From assembly GCA_947363565.1 (NCBI GenBank), contig CANAPP010000006.1:21262-85261 (forward strand): a DNA stretch of 64,000 nucleotides, read 5' to 3'. Positions 1-7,992 of this stretch are shown in pieces. How positions within the stretch are numbered: the stretch's first letter is position 1; each line of letters opens with the position of its first letter. Made by a program: the position numbers and the translations under genes. The stretch comes from an uncultured Lachnospiraceae bacterium. GTDB lineage: Bacteria > Bacillota > Clostridia > Lachnospirales > Lachnospiraceae. Under the pieces are notes generated by a model. The model saw only the letters and a list, made by a program, of their open reading frames with translations, had not been told where the DNA came from and ran no database searches.

Positions 1-311
1 ATGGGAAATACATTCAGGATCTCCGCCAGCGCCATGGACCAGCACCCCACGAAAATCCCCGCAAAGATACCAAATAACGCAAGGAGCACGCTGCCACCCG
101 GTATAGAAACATGGTATACCCAGAATATATTTCCAAGCATCCCCCCAAGCGCCACGCTGTCTTCATAAAGAAGAATGTGCTCTCCCGTATGTGTGCGGTC
201 GGCAAAATCCGAGATAACCCCCAACCCGATAATGAAGGAAAAAAGACCTGCCGCCACTGCCAGACCCGCGCTAAGTCCGAGAATTGCCAGAACGATCTGA
301 GCTGCCCACAT
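1..311 (-). CDS. spoVAB: Stage V sporulation protein AB (partial, 3' end outside window)
   Basis: Reading the minus strand from the ATG at 309-311 gives a hydrophobic protein starting MWAAQIVLAILGLSAGLAVA and continuing through a second and third membrane segment (around residues 59-79 and 80-100) with no stop before the window edge. The pattern of three short membrane helices and the position directly after spoVAA identify SpoVAB, a part of the SpoVA channel that moves dipicolinic acid into the forespore and out on germination. The start overlaps the end of spoVAA by 41 bases. About 103 codons are visible. The family is about 140 residues, so the C-terminus lies beyond position 1. Expected to be read by sigma-G in the forespore, by analogy with Bacillus. 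Confidence 0.8.
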   Translation of the reverse strand, partial: MWAAQIVLAILGLSAGLAVAAGLFSFIIGLGVISDFADRTHTGEHILLYEDSVALGGMLGNIFWVYHVSIPGGSVLLALFGIFAGIFVGCWSMALAEILNVFP

Positions 312-948
312 CCAGTTCCTTCCCCTTCCGCGAGAAATCTTCGATCAGCGTCGTCTGGATGTCATTCTCATACAGACGCATCTCTACCTCCATCGGTGTC
401 GGGTCCACCGTGAATTTCTTTTTGCCAAAATGGTTGAAAAATGTAAGGATCCCAATGATCACCCCGATGCTGTACGTAATCTCGAGCACAGTAAAGCCGG
501 AACTTTCTGCTCCGGTGAGACTTTCATAGATCTGCCCGAACATCTTGGTCACATCGACATCATTGTTAAACGCCATCATCGAAAACGCGGCGCCGCAAAA
601 CGTAATGACAACCACAAAGAAAGTTTTTATCCAGTGGACGAACTGCCCTGCTGTCCGCTGTTCCTCTAAGGTTACGATAAAGTCCTGTTCGCCTACGCTC
701 TCAACATCTGCGTTCGGATATACTTCATGGATACACGCGATCACCTTGAGAATTGATACAGAAGTGCGGTTCTGCTTCTTTTTTTTATCTGTATCGTGGA
801 ATTTAAGCAGCTTTAATGTCTTTACCCTGGAAGTGACAGAGGAGTTGGCGCACTCGACCTTTACAACGTCACCGATGGTCACATCCGGCTTTGTCACTTC
901 GGTATTGCGGTCCGCCTTGATATAGATCGTATCACTGCCCGAAGCCAT
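271..948 (-). CDS. spoVAA: Stage V sporulation protein AA
   Basis: Start chosen at the ATG at 948 (MASGSDTIYIKADRN...), which follows a good GGGGAGG site five bases upstream; the frame is open further upstream but that part is coding for the preceding mini-gene. The 225-residue product has a soluble N-terminal half of about 110 residues and two membrane segments near residues 108-127 and 155-178, matching SpoVAA, the first subunit of the SpoVA dipicolinate channel. It sits between a small membrane protein and spoVAB with overlapping ends, indicating one transcript. Known of the family: needed for spore maturation. I infer the same role here. Confidence 0.85.
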   Translation of the reverse strand: MASGSDTIYIKADRNTEVTKPDVTIGDVVKVECANSSVTSRVKTLKLLKFHDTDKKKKQNRTSVSILKVIACIHEVYPNADVESVGEQDFIVTLEEQRTAGQFVHWIKTFFVVVITFCGAAFSMMAFNNDVDVTKMFGQIYESLTGAESSGFTVLEITYSIGVIIGILTFFNHFGKKKFTVDPTPMEVEMRLYENDIQTTLIEDFSRKGKELDVGSSDRSGNSRT

Positions 949-1132
949 ATAAGCCTCCCCTGTCCGCAGCCGACGCAGTCTTGAACTCACATTCTGTCTG
1001 CCTGACCAGTGTTCCTTCGCTCATGTTCCTGCTCTTTTTCACATCGCCGAAATAATAGATCAGCCCGATGATGACGGCTGCCGCCACCACTACCGCCAGA
1101 CAGAGCCTGAGCTTTTTTCTTGCTTCTTCCAT
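932..1132 (-). CDS. Small single-pass membrane protein in the sigF-spoVA operon
   Basis: A 66-residue protein starting MEEARKKLRL with an AAGGAAGGTG ribosome site directly upstream. It has one clear membrane helix (about residues 9-28, rich in Val, Ala and Ile) followed by a short polar tail. It lies between sigF (ends 1201) and spoVAA, and its stop overlaps the spoVAA start region by 17 bases, so it is probably co-translated. I do not recognise a named family. Context suggests a sporulation membrane protein peculiar to Lachnospiraceae. An upstream ATG at 1189 would add 19 residues but lacks a better ribosome site. Confidence 0.65.
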   Translation of the reverse strand: MEEARKKLRLCLAVVVAAAVIIGLIYYFGDVKKSRNMSEGTLVRQTECEFKTASAADRGGLYGFGQ

Positions 1133-1200
1133 ACTGACACCTTCCTTTGTTTTTCTGTTAGTATGCTGCTTTTCGCTTAAAATATACACAAAGAAAACCG

Positions 1201-1914
1201 TCAGATTTTTTCACGCATTTGTTTTAAAATTCTCTTTTCCATTCTGGATACCTGTACCTGGGAGATGCCAAGTTCTTCCCCCACCTGCGTCTGGGTGCGG
1301 TTCGCAAAATACCGGAGATAGATGAGCTGGCGCTCCTTTGCATCCAGGGACATGAGAAGATTCCCAAGTACCATATGGTCTACGATTCTTTCCTCCTGGC
1401 CCTCCTGCCCCGGAAGCTTGTCCATCAGCCGGATTTCCTGCCCGTCCGTCTGATAAATAGACTTTTGCAGCGACTCGATGTCGCCGCTTGCCTCCATCGC
1501 CATCGTAAGTTCTTCCGTGGATACACAAAGCTCATCGGCAATCTCCGTAACAGACGGCTCTCTCCCGAGAGCCTCCTGGAGCTTTTCCTGGCAGAGATAG
1601 GCTTTATACGCCAGTTCCTTTAAAGAGCGGCTGACTTTGATCATCCCGTCGTCCCGGAGGAATCTTTTAATCTCCCCGGAGATCATCGGGACGGCATAGG
1701 TGGAGAATTTCACGTCGTAATCCAGATTGAACTTATCGATTGCTTTTAAAAGCCCGATACTGCCGATCTGGAACAGATCATCAGCCTCCGCCCCACGGTT
1801 CATAAAACGCTTGACAATACACCAGACTAATCCCGCATTCTCCTCCACCAGCTGTGCCCTTGCTTCTTCATCCCCTTCGTGAGACTTCCGAATTAAAGCG
1901 ATTGTGCGGTCCAT
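1201..1914 (-). CDS. sigF: RNA polymerase sporulation sigma factor SigF
   Basis: A 237-residue sigma-70 family protein of the sporulation type. Region 2 contains the core-binding and -10 reading segment DDLFQIGSIGLLKAIDKF and the KFSTYAVPMI stretch (about residues 46-77); region 3 begins around residue 85; region 4 helix-turn-helix is near the C-terminus (TQTQVGEELGISQVQVSRME). It follows spoIIAA and spoIIAB in the canonical order and overlaps spoIIAB by 22 bases, which implies translational coupling. SigF is the first forespore-specific sigma factor and is held inactive by SpoIIAB until SpoIIAA releases it. Confidence 0.95.
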   Translation of the reverse strand: MDRTIALIRKSHEGDEEARAQLVEENAGLVWCIVKRFMNRGAEADDLFQIGSIGLLKAIDKFNLDYDVKFSTYAVPMISGEIKRFLRDDGMIKVSRSLKELAYKAYLCQEKLQEALGREPSVTEIADELCVSTEELTMAMEASGDIESLQKSIYQTDGQEIRLMDKLPGQEGQEERIVDHMVLGNLLMSLDAKERQLIYLRYFANRTQTQVGEELGISQVQVSRMEKRILKQMREKI

Positions 1915-2348
1915 AATCTCCGTCCTTTACCGATTGTTTTTTCCATCTTCACAACAGTTCCCTTCCCCGGTTCAGACTCTACCTCAAGCTTATCCATGAA
2001 CGCCTCCATAAAGGAAAATCCCATACCTGAGCGCTCAAGCTCCGGTTTGCTGGTAAAAAGTGGCTCCATCGCCTGTTTGATATCCTCAATCCCCTTCCCC
2101 TCGTCCCTGACCTTTAGGTAAAGGGTCTGCCCCGACGTACGGCAGCTGATATAGATATTATGTACTTCATTTTCATAGCCATGGATAATGGCGTTGGTCA
2201 CCGCCTCGGACACTGCGGTCTTTACGTCGGATACTTCCTCCACCGTCGGGTTCAGGGAGGTCATAAACGAAGCCACCGTCACCCGGGCAAACGACTCGTT
2301 GGACGAGCGGCTGTCAAAGATTACCTGCATTTCATTCGTGTTTTCCAT
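1893..2348 (-). CDS. spoIIAB: Anti-sigma F factor / serine kinase SpoIIAB
   Basis: A 151-residue GHKL-type ATPase. The N-box AVSEAVTNAIIHGYEN (about residues 44-59), the G1 box VRDEGKGIEDI (about 80-90) and the G2 box SGMGFSFMEAF (about 107-117) are all present. SpoIIAB binds SigF and phosphorylates SpoIIAA. The gene begins directly at the end of spoIIAA and overlaps sigF, as in other spore formers. Nothing looks truncated or altered. Confidence 0.95.
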   Translation of the reverse strand: MENTNEMQVIFDSRSSNESFARVTVASFMTSLNPTVEEVSDVKTAVSEAVTNAIIHGYENEVHNIYISCRTSGQTLYLKVRDEGKGIEDIKQAMEPLFTSKPELERSGMGFSFMEAFMDKLEVESEPGKGTVVKMEKTIGKGRRLWTAQSL

Positions 2349-2660
2349 CTAATTATCCTCCTCATAGATCTGCATTATTTTTGTCACTCCGGACATCGTC
2401 AATATTTTTTTCATTCTCTCGCCTACATGCACTGCGCACACTTCCCCGCCCAGCATATAGATCCTCCGGTATCTTCCCATGATTACCCCAATTCCTGAAC
2501 TGTCCATAAAATCTGTCTCCTTAAAATCAAAAATGACATAACGGATATGGTTCCTCTCTATCAGATGATCCGACTCCTTCCTCAATTCTTCCGAATTGTG
2601 ATGGTCAATCTCTCTGGGCAGAAAAATCGTCAGGCAATTTTCCTGAACCTGATACTTCAT
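2349..2660 (-). CDS. spoIIAA: Anti-anti-sigma factor SpoIIAA
   Basis: A 103-residue STAS-domain protein. The phosphorylation segment FMDSSGIGVIMGRY (about residues 50-63) carries the conserved serine that SpoIIAB phosphorylates and SpoIIE dephosphorylates. First gene of the sigF operon, preceded by a strong GAAGGAGGG site. The gap to the upstream TPR gene is only about 90 bases and holds that gene's terminator plus a possible SigH-type promoter. Confidence 0.95.
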   Translation of the reverse strand: MKYQVQENCLTIFLPREIDHHNSEELRKESDHLIERNHIRYVIFDFKETDFMDSSGIGVIMGRYRRIYMLGGEVCAVHVGERMKKILTMSGVTKIMQIYEEDN

Positions 2661-2690
2661 ATATTCCCTCCTTCATATTTTTAGATATAG

Positions 2691-2723
2691 AAAAAGGATA
2701 TGCTCTCTTTGCATACCCTTTTC
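2691..2723 (-). terminator. Intrinsic terminator of the valS-ltaS-folC-TPR unit
   Basis: On the minus strand an eight-base stem GGGTATGC / GCATATCC closes a seven-base loop and is followed by CCTTTTTCT. One pair is a G-U wobble on the minus RNA but an A-C mismatch on the plus RNA, so the hairpin is built for minus-strand transcription. It lies just after the TPR gene stop at 2751. Confidence 0.7.
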
Positions 2724-2743
2724 TTTCGTATAATATACTTCCT
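2720..2743 (-). promoter_or_regulatory. Possible SigH-type promoter of the spoIIA operon
   Basis: Minus-strand AGGAAGT (2737-2743), 13 bases, then GAAA (2720-2723) resembles the SigH pattern AGGAWWT-N13-GAAT that drives spoIIA in Bacillus. The -10 part is imperfect. Transcription would begin near 2713, inside the 5' arm of the terminator at 2691-2723, so the new transcript would not form that hairpin. Tentative. Confidence 0.3.
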
Positions 2744-2750
2744 GCGATGT

Positions 2751-4136
2751 TCAATTGTCATCCTGGCCGCTCTGGCCTTTTTTCTCTTTTGTCCCTTTAC
2801 TGTCGTTCTGCCCGTCCAGCGCTTTCTGCGCCTTCTGGGATGCCTCTTTGCCCTTATACTTTTGCACCAGCCTCTGATAGCGGATGTTTGCTTTATCCTG
2901 CTCTCCCTTTTTTTCAAAGGTCTGTGCCAGAAGCAGCAGCGCGTTCCCGTCCTGATAGCCTTCATTCATCTTCACAACCTTCTCAAGGCTGCTGATCGCC
3001 CCGTCATAATCCCTGGCGTCGAACTCGTCTTTCGCCGTCTTATAAAGCTTCTCGCACATCCGGGGAAACAGTGCATCCGCCACCTCATCATACCGCTTCT
3101 TCCCAGCCTTTCCAAGAGAATCCGGCGACACCTTAAGGATCTGCTCTAACATCTCCTTATCGCTCATATCCTCCGCCGACACATGCCTAGCAATGTCTAG
3201 GACGATCTCATAGCTTTCCTGGGTGGACGCCGACTGCGCCTTCAGGTCCTCGCTCTCCTCGCTGTTGGCCCGGTACTCCTCAAGTTCTGTCTTAAGGGCG
3301 CTGATCTGCGCCTCCTGGGTAGCGATCCTATCGCTAAAGGAAACGACCCGCTCATTGAGCTTTTTCTGCCTGCCTACCGACACTGCGGGCATGATCAGAA
3401 ACCACATGACTGCAGCGCCCACAAGTACGCCGACCGCGATATTTAAAAATGTATGAAGCCCCGAGTTCTCCTTAAACACCGAAGATGCCGGCTGGATAAT
3501 GGTCTCATTACCGATATTGTAAGTGACGGTCTGCTCTTGCCTTGCCTCCTCGCCCTTGCCTCTGTCCCTGGCCCGGCTGGGGCGCGACTTTCTGATCTGG
3601 GTGATCTCGTGCATGTACCTGAGCGTGATCTCATCCGTCGTATCCAGCTTGTGCGCCGTCCTGAGTTCCTTTCTTGCAGCCGAAAACTGCTCTGTCTGTA
3701 TATACAGAAGCGCTAAAAGCTGGTGTGCTTTTACGTAGGACGGATGAGCCGCGATCGCCTTCTTCAACTGGATGATCGCCAGGTCCTCACCGTTCTGCCC
3801 CGCAAGCTCGATACTCTGGTTAAAAAGCTTCACCGCCTGGTTGATGCTCTCAAGCTCGCCCGGAACCTCCTGTATCCTGCCGATAAAATCATCGGCAATA
3901 TTGTCCTCCGCCTGGAAATTCTTGCTGAGTATCCACTCCACAAGTGCCTCGACCACATCCCCCCTGCCGTAATAGACAAGCCCCAGAAGATTTCTCGCAG
4001 CGATATTCTCCCTGTTGTACTGCAGACTTCGCCGAAGAGACGTTACCGCCCCGCTCATGTCGCGGATATTTGCTTTCTTCAGACCATCATTATACCAGTA
4101 GTTGGACTGGTACATCAGCTTTGTTGTATATTCCAT
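2751..4136 (-). CDS. TPR-repeat membrane protein
   Basis: A 461-residue protein. The N-terminal part (about residues 10-175) holds tetratricopeptide-like helical pairs such as AARNLLGLVYYGRGDVVEAL and AHQLLALLYIQTEQFSAARK. A basic, disordered stretch precedes one membrane helix at about 232-253 (HTFLNIAVGVLVGAAVMWFL). It is followed by a coiled coil (about 260-310) and a second TPR block (about 375-435), then a Lys/Gln-rich tail. The likely topology puts N-terminal TPRs in the cytoplasm and the coiled coil and second TPR block outside. Function is not recognised; the layout resembles scaffold proteins of the envelope. Last gene of the valS transcription unit, 27 bases after a 44-codon ORF. 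Confidence 0.75.
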   Translation of the reverse strand: MEYTTKLMYQSNYWYNDGLKKANIRDMSGAVTSLRRSLQYNRENIAARNLLGLVYYGRGDVVEALVEWILSKNFQAEDNIADDFIGRIQEVPGELESINQAVKLFNQSIELAGQNGEDLAIIQLKKAIAAHPSYVKAHQLLALLYIQTEQFSAARKELRTAHKLDTTDEITLRYMHEITQIRKSRPSRARDRGKGEEARQEQTVTYNIGNETIIQPASSVFKENSGLHTFLNIAVGVLVGAAVMWFLIMPAVSVGRQKKLNERVVSFSDRIATQEAQISALKTELEEYRANSEESEDLKAQSASTQESYEIVLDIARHVSAEDMSDKEMLEQILKVSPDSLGKAGKKRYDEVADALFPRMCEKLYKTAKDEFDARDYDGAISSLEKVVKMNEGYQDGNALLLLAQTFEKKGEQDKANIRYQRLVQKYKGKEASQKAQKALDGQNDSKGTKEKKGQSGQDDN

Positions 4137-4163
4137 AGACTATATAACCTCTTTTTATCTCCG

Positions 4164-4298
4164 CTACTTCGTCTGCTCTATCATCTCACGCAGGATATCC
4201 GTCATATCCGTAAGATCCTCCTGATAAACTGCGCCCTCAATATCCTCTACCTCCAGACTCGGCTGGAATTTCTTCAGTTCCTCCGCAAAATCTAACAT
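4164..4298 (-). CDS. 44-residue small acidic protein
   Basis: A short frame starting MLDFAEELKKFQPSLEVEDI and ending in IEQTK, preceded by AGGAGGT eight bases before the ATG. The product is acidic and helical in character with no cysteine or membrane segment. It lies between folC (stop 4328) and the TPR gene (start 4136), in the same direction and with short gaps, so translation in the operon is plausible. No family recognised. Confidence 0.6.
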   Translation of the reverse strand: MLDFAEELKKFQPSLEVEDIEGAVYQEDLTDMTDILREMIEQTK

Positions 4299-4327
4299 TG
4301 CCCGTTACCTCCTGCCAGATATTTTTG

Positions 4328-5647
4328 TTACCGTTCGCCTGAGTAACACTTTTTCACCGCGCCCACAAGATAAAGGGAACCGAGACAGTAGATCTCGCTT
4401 TCTCCTCTGACCTCGTAAGCAGTCTCAACTGCCTCCCTGATACCAATCCGTTCATAGACCGGGGAAGCCGTATATTTTTCAAAAATCTGCCTGAGCTTTC
4501 CTGCCTCCACCTTCCGCTTATCGTCAATCTCTGTCACAATATAAGCCCTGGCTTTAAGCTCTCCGGCAAGATATGCGATCATCTGCTCATATTTTTTATC
4601 CGACACCGCAGAGAATATGATGACCGGAAGTTCTCTCTCCCTCTCCGGCAGCATCTTTATACTCTGCACAAATGCCTCAAGCGCCCCCGGATTGTGCGCA
4701 CCGTCTACCGTCAGGTGCGGCGCGATAAGCTCCATGCGGCCTTCCCACCGGACAGACGCGATAGCCGAAACCCATCTCTCCCGGCAGATCTTACTGTCCC
4801 GGAATATATACTCCAGCGCCTCCAGCGCAAGCTCGGCATTCATCACCTGATAAAGTCCGCAGTTCGGGACTCGCCACGTAATATCCTTATCATACGCATT
4901 CTTTCTCAAAAATGCAATACCGTTCCGTCCCACTTCCCGGATTTCGTACGCATGATTCGAGATTTCTCTACAGGGAGCCTGCCTTTTTGACGCCGTCCGA
5001 CGAATCATTTCCGCCGCCTCGCGGCAGCTTCCGTCGAAGAACACCGGGACTCCCTGCTTGATGATCCCTGCCTTCTCGGAAGCAATCTGCGTTAAAGTGT
5101 CACCAAGGATCTCCGTATGGTCAAGACTTATCGACGTGATCACCGTAAGGAACGGATGCTTTGGCGCATTGGTGGCGTCAAGCCTCCCGCCAAGCCCCGT
5201 CTCAAGGATGATATACTCTGCGTCTGATTCCGCAAATACCATCATCCCTATGCCGAACAAAAATTCAAAATAAGAAGGATGAGAAAGCCCCTCTTGTTCC
5301 ATCCCGCGCACAGTCTCGAGGGTCTTTAAAAACACCCGGTAAAAGACAGCATCATCCACCGGGGTGCGGTCTAGCTGGATCCGCTCATTGATCTTCACGA
5401 GATGAGGGGAAGTAAAAAAGCCTGTACGCTTTCCTTCCGCCGCTAAAACCGCCTGCATATACGCGCATACCGAGCCTTTCCCGTTGGTTCCGGCCACATG
5501 GATGATCTTCCGGTCAAGCCCGGGATTCCCAAGCCTTTGAAGGAACTGCCTCGTATGCGCCAGGGAATGCTTCTTCGTAAACCGGGGAAGCTCTTCGATA
5601 TATTCTACTGCCTCGTTATAGTTTTCTGGTATCCTGTCTGTCATCAT
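4328..5647 (-). CDS. folC: Folylpolyglutamate synthase / dihydrofolate synthase
   Basis: A 439-residue Mur-ligase-type enzyme. The P-loop GTNGKGS is at residues 53-59, followed by TSPHLVKINERI, a hallmark of FolC. The central ATPase part contains LETGLGGRLDATNA and SLDHTEILGDT; the C-terminal ligase domain contains DGAHNPGALEAF. It adds glutamate residues to reduced folates in the cytoplasm, and may also make dihydrofolate. The start has two consecutive Met codons. Nine bases separate it from the upstream sulfatase gene, so the two are co-transcribed. Confidence 0.93.
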   Translation of the reverse strand: MMTDRIPENYNEAVEYIEELPRFTKKHSLAHTRQFLQRLGNPGLDRKIIHVAGTNGKGSVCAYMQAVLAAEGKRTGFFTSPHLVKINERIQLDRTPVDDAVFYRVFLKTLETVRGMEQEGLSHPSYFEFLFGIGMMVFAESDAEYIILETGLGGRLDATNAPKHPFLTVITSISLDHTEILGDTLTQIASEKAGIIKQGVPVFFDGSCREAAEMIRRTASKRQAPCREISNHAYEIREVGRNGIAFLRKNAYDKDITWRVPNCGLYQVMNAELALEALEYIFRDSKICRERWVSAIASVRWEGRMELIAPHLTVDGAHNPGALEAFVQSIKMLPERERELPVIIFSAVSDKKYEQMIAYLAGELKARAYIVTEIDDKRKVEAGKLRQIFEKYTASPVYERIGIREAVETAYEVRGESEIYCLGSLYLVGAVKKCYSGER

Positions 5648-5656
5648 GCTCTCCGT

Positions 5657-7867
5657 TTAATTTTCCTTAAGCGGCTCCTGCTCCTGCCACGATTTCGTCG
5701 TATCCGTCCCTGTTCCTACGCGGACGATAAGCTTGCCGCCCTGATAGACATATTCATCCGAGGCCCGAAACAGCGTATTGCTGGATCCCATCTGGACGAC
5801 CTTGATCACATCGCCTTCATTCAGGTTCGTCTCCGGCAGCTCTATCCTCGTATTGTTAAGAAACGAACTTTTCTGCCTTGTCCCGTTGACAAAGACCTTG
5901 CTGTTGCCCGTAAAGTTCTCTCCGTACAGGCTGCTGCTGCCGTTTAAGTGCTCGATCACATCCGTCACCGTCACATCCCTGACCCCCATCACCATATGGG
6001 GTTTCTTCACCGGCATATCCTTCCCGCCGTACACATACTGCCTGCCATAGAGGATATCATACTGTAAAAGCTCCAGATCTTTCAAATATCCTTTCGTTTT
6101 GCGGCGTTCCTGATGGTAGTTGAACACGGTTCCCGAATGGATATCCAGCCGCTCAAACACATCCGCCATGATCTGGTACGCCGGAATATTCCGGTCTTCC
6201 TTCTTAAGGCCGATGTTATCCCAGATCACATAGTTCGTATTGTAGAGGTAACGTCCCTTAAGATCTTCTGCCTTAAGCCCCAGTGTCGGGAGATGATCCC
6301 CGTAAAACACAATCACGGACGGCTCGTTCCGCTCCTCCACCGCCTTCACCAGATTGCCCGCAAATTCATCCATGCCGTACACCTGGTTCACATAGTATTC
6401 CCAGCGGTTCTTAAGCGCCTCATCCTCAATCCCTTCCACCGTAATCTCCGGATTCTCGATGACCTTCTCCTCCGGGTAATCCCCGTGTCCCTGAAGGCTT
6501 ACGCAGAACACAAAGTCCTGCTGCTCGGTCGTGTCCATAGATTCCATAATATGCTGGATCAGGATGTCATCTTTCGCCCACCCGTTCTCGGTGAACTGTA
6601 AGATGTTCATAAATTCCTTGCTCGTATAGGAGTCAAACCCGATATGGTCAAACACCTTGGCACGGCTGTAAAAATTCCCGCCGTTATTGTGGAGCGCATG
6701 GGTTCCGTAACCGAGAGCGCTGAGTGCCGACGCCGCGCTCTCACTCTGCCGCTCCTTGAGCACCGTCTTATACGGATACTCCCCCGGCCCGAAATACCGG
6801 AGATTCATGCCCGTAAGCACCTCAAACTCTGTGTTCGCCGTTCCCGCGCCCACAGAAGGCACCTTAAAATACCCGGAAGAAAAATTTTCATACATCTTCC
6901 GAAGGTTCGGGCTGGCATCTTTGGACGTCGTAAAAAACTCCGACTCCGCCACATCAAAATAAGACTCAAGCTGCACAAAGATGATATTGGGCTTTTTGCC
7001 GTCCTTAAGCCCGGTCTCGCTCTTTGCGATACTGCCGTTATCCGAAATACTTGCGATCGTTTTTTCATTATACTCGTTCGGCTCATTAATACCTGTATTG
7101 AACACACTGGCCATAAAGCAGTAAGGCAGCCCATAATCCTCATAGGCAAATGCGATATTGCCAAAATACGTCGATACCACCCGCCTGTCAATCGCCGCGT
7201 CCGTGGCAACCGCGTACAGCGCCGCGCAGGCCGCAATCCCTGCCAGCGCCCGGATACGGTGTACCTTTCCGTTATACTGCCCGCCGCGCCGCCACATGGA
7301 GACTACCCACACGGTAACCGCGCCGATGCCCACCACGACCATGACAAGCTCAAATCCGTTAAAATAATTGTTGATCAGGGAAACTGCGTCCGTGGCAACC
7401 TTAAGATCCTGTGCGTTAAAAGGCGTCACTCGCTTAATCAGCATATAGCCATTGCACACCCCGAGCACCATCCAGAGGACGCTGATGATAATCCGCACAA
7501 AGACCCTTCGCTTGAACAGGTACACGACAGAAAATGTCATGAATATCATAAACGCATTGTACAGAAATACTAACGGAGTCTCCGTCATGTATTCCCACGC
7601 CCGGATTGCAGAATGCCTGGAAATCGCCTCGATAGCAAAATTGATCAGGCAGGCGAGCAGCGCATGGAACAGCAGCGAGAGCCGATTCATCCACCGATAA
7701 ACCGGCTGCATCCTTCTGGCAAACGCACTGTTCCTGCGCTCCTCAAGGATTCTCTGCCGACGTTCCTTCCTCGCTCTCCAATATTCTGCAATATCTTCTT
7801 TCTTCAGATGTTTAAGCCTGTGAAACGCCCCTTTTATATCGGGCCTTTTTAACTGGATCTTCTTCAT
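5657..7867 (-). CDS. LTA synthase-like membrane sulfatase
   Basis: Start taken as the ATG at 7867 (MKKIQLKRPDIKG); a TTG at 7879 is possible. After a basic N-terminus come five membrane helices (about residues 65-230). The extracellular alkaline-phosphatase-fold domain then has the metal-site segment IIFVQLESYFD, the nucleophile threonine in GAGTANTEFEVLTG and the FYGDHLP motif. These are LtaS/phosphoglycerol transferase features: transfer of glycerol phosphate from phosphatidylglycerol to a lipid or glycan. The last 100 or so residues form an added beta-rich domain, not part of the minimal LtaS. At about 736 residues it is longer than the usual 600-650. The exact polymer made is not known. 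Confidence 0.85.
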   Translation of the reverse strand: MKKIQLKRPDIKGAFHRLKHLKKEDIAEYWRARKERRQRILEERRNSAFARRMQPVYRWMNRLSLLFHALLACLINFAIEAISRHSAIRAWEYMTETPLVFLYNAFMIFMTFSVVYLFKRRVFVRIIISVLWMVLGVCNGYMLIKRVTPFNAQDLKVATDAVSLINNYFNGFELVMVVVGIGAVTVWVVSMWRRGGQYNGKVHRIRALAGIAACAALYAVATDAAIDRRVVSTYFGNIAFAYEDYGLPYCFMASVFNTGINEPNEYNEKTIASISDNGSIAKSETGLKDGKKPNIIFVQLESYFDVAESEFFTTSKDASPNLRKMYENFSSGYFKVPSVGAGTANTEFEVLTGMNLRYFGPGEYPYKTVLKERQSESAASALSALGYGTHALHNNGGNFYSRAKVFDHIGFDSYTSKEFMNILQFTENGWAKDDILIQHIMESMDTTEQQDFVFCVSLQGHGDYPEEKVIENPEITVEGIEDEALKNRWEYYVNQVYGMDEFAGNLVKAVEERNEPSVIVFYGDHLPTLGLKAEDLKGRYLYNTNYVIWDNIGLKKEDRNIPAYQIMADVFERLDIHSGTVFNYHQERRKTKGYLKDLELLQYDILYGRQYVYGGKDMPVKKPHMVMGVRDVTVTDVIEHLNGSSSLYGENFTGNSKVFVNGTRQKSSFLNNTRIELPETNLNEGDVIKVVQMGSSNTLFRASDEYVYQGGKLIVRVGTGTDTTKSWQEQEPLKEN

Positions 7868-7920
7868 AATAAAATGCAATCTCCCAACAAATCAGGCTGC
7901 AGCGGATACCTGTTATGCCA

Positions 7921-7992
7921 GCCTTACTTTCTAGCTCTGCCTTGCTTTCTAGTTTTGCCTTACTTTCTAGGCCTGCCTTGCCTTCAATCCCT
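7921..7992 (-). repeat. 18-bp tandem repeat spanning the valS stop codon
   Basis: Units of 18 bp (plus strand GCCTTACTTTCTAGCTCT and variants) start at 7921, 7939 and 7957, with a degenerate fourth from 7975 inside valS. Each of the three clean units carries the TAG stop in the same frame as valS, so the real stop (7967-7969) is followed by further in-frame TAGs. The block lies between valS and the LTA-synthase-like gene. Confidence 0.75.

Noticed and set aside
14..205. 63-codon minus-strand frame
   Set aside because: Out-of-frame reading of spoVAB, whose true frame gives a hydrophobic family-like sequence.
6644..7573. 309-codon plus-strand frame
   Set aside because: Antisense to the LTA-synthase-like gene, His/Arg-rich composition typical of a shadow frame, and no domain.
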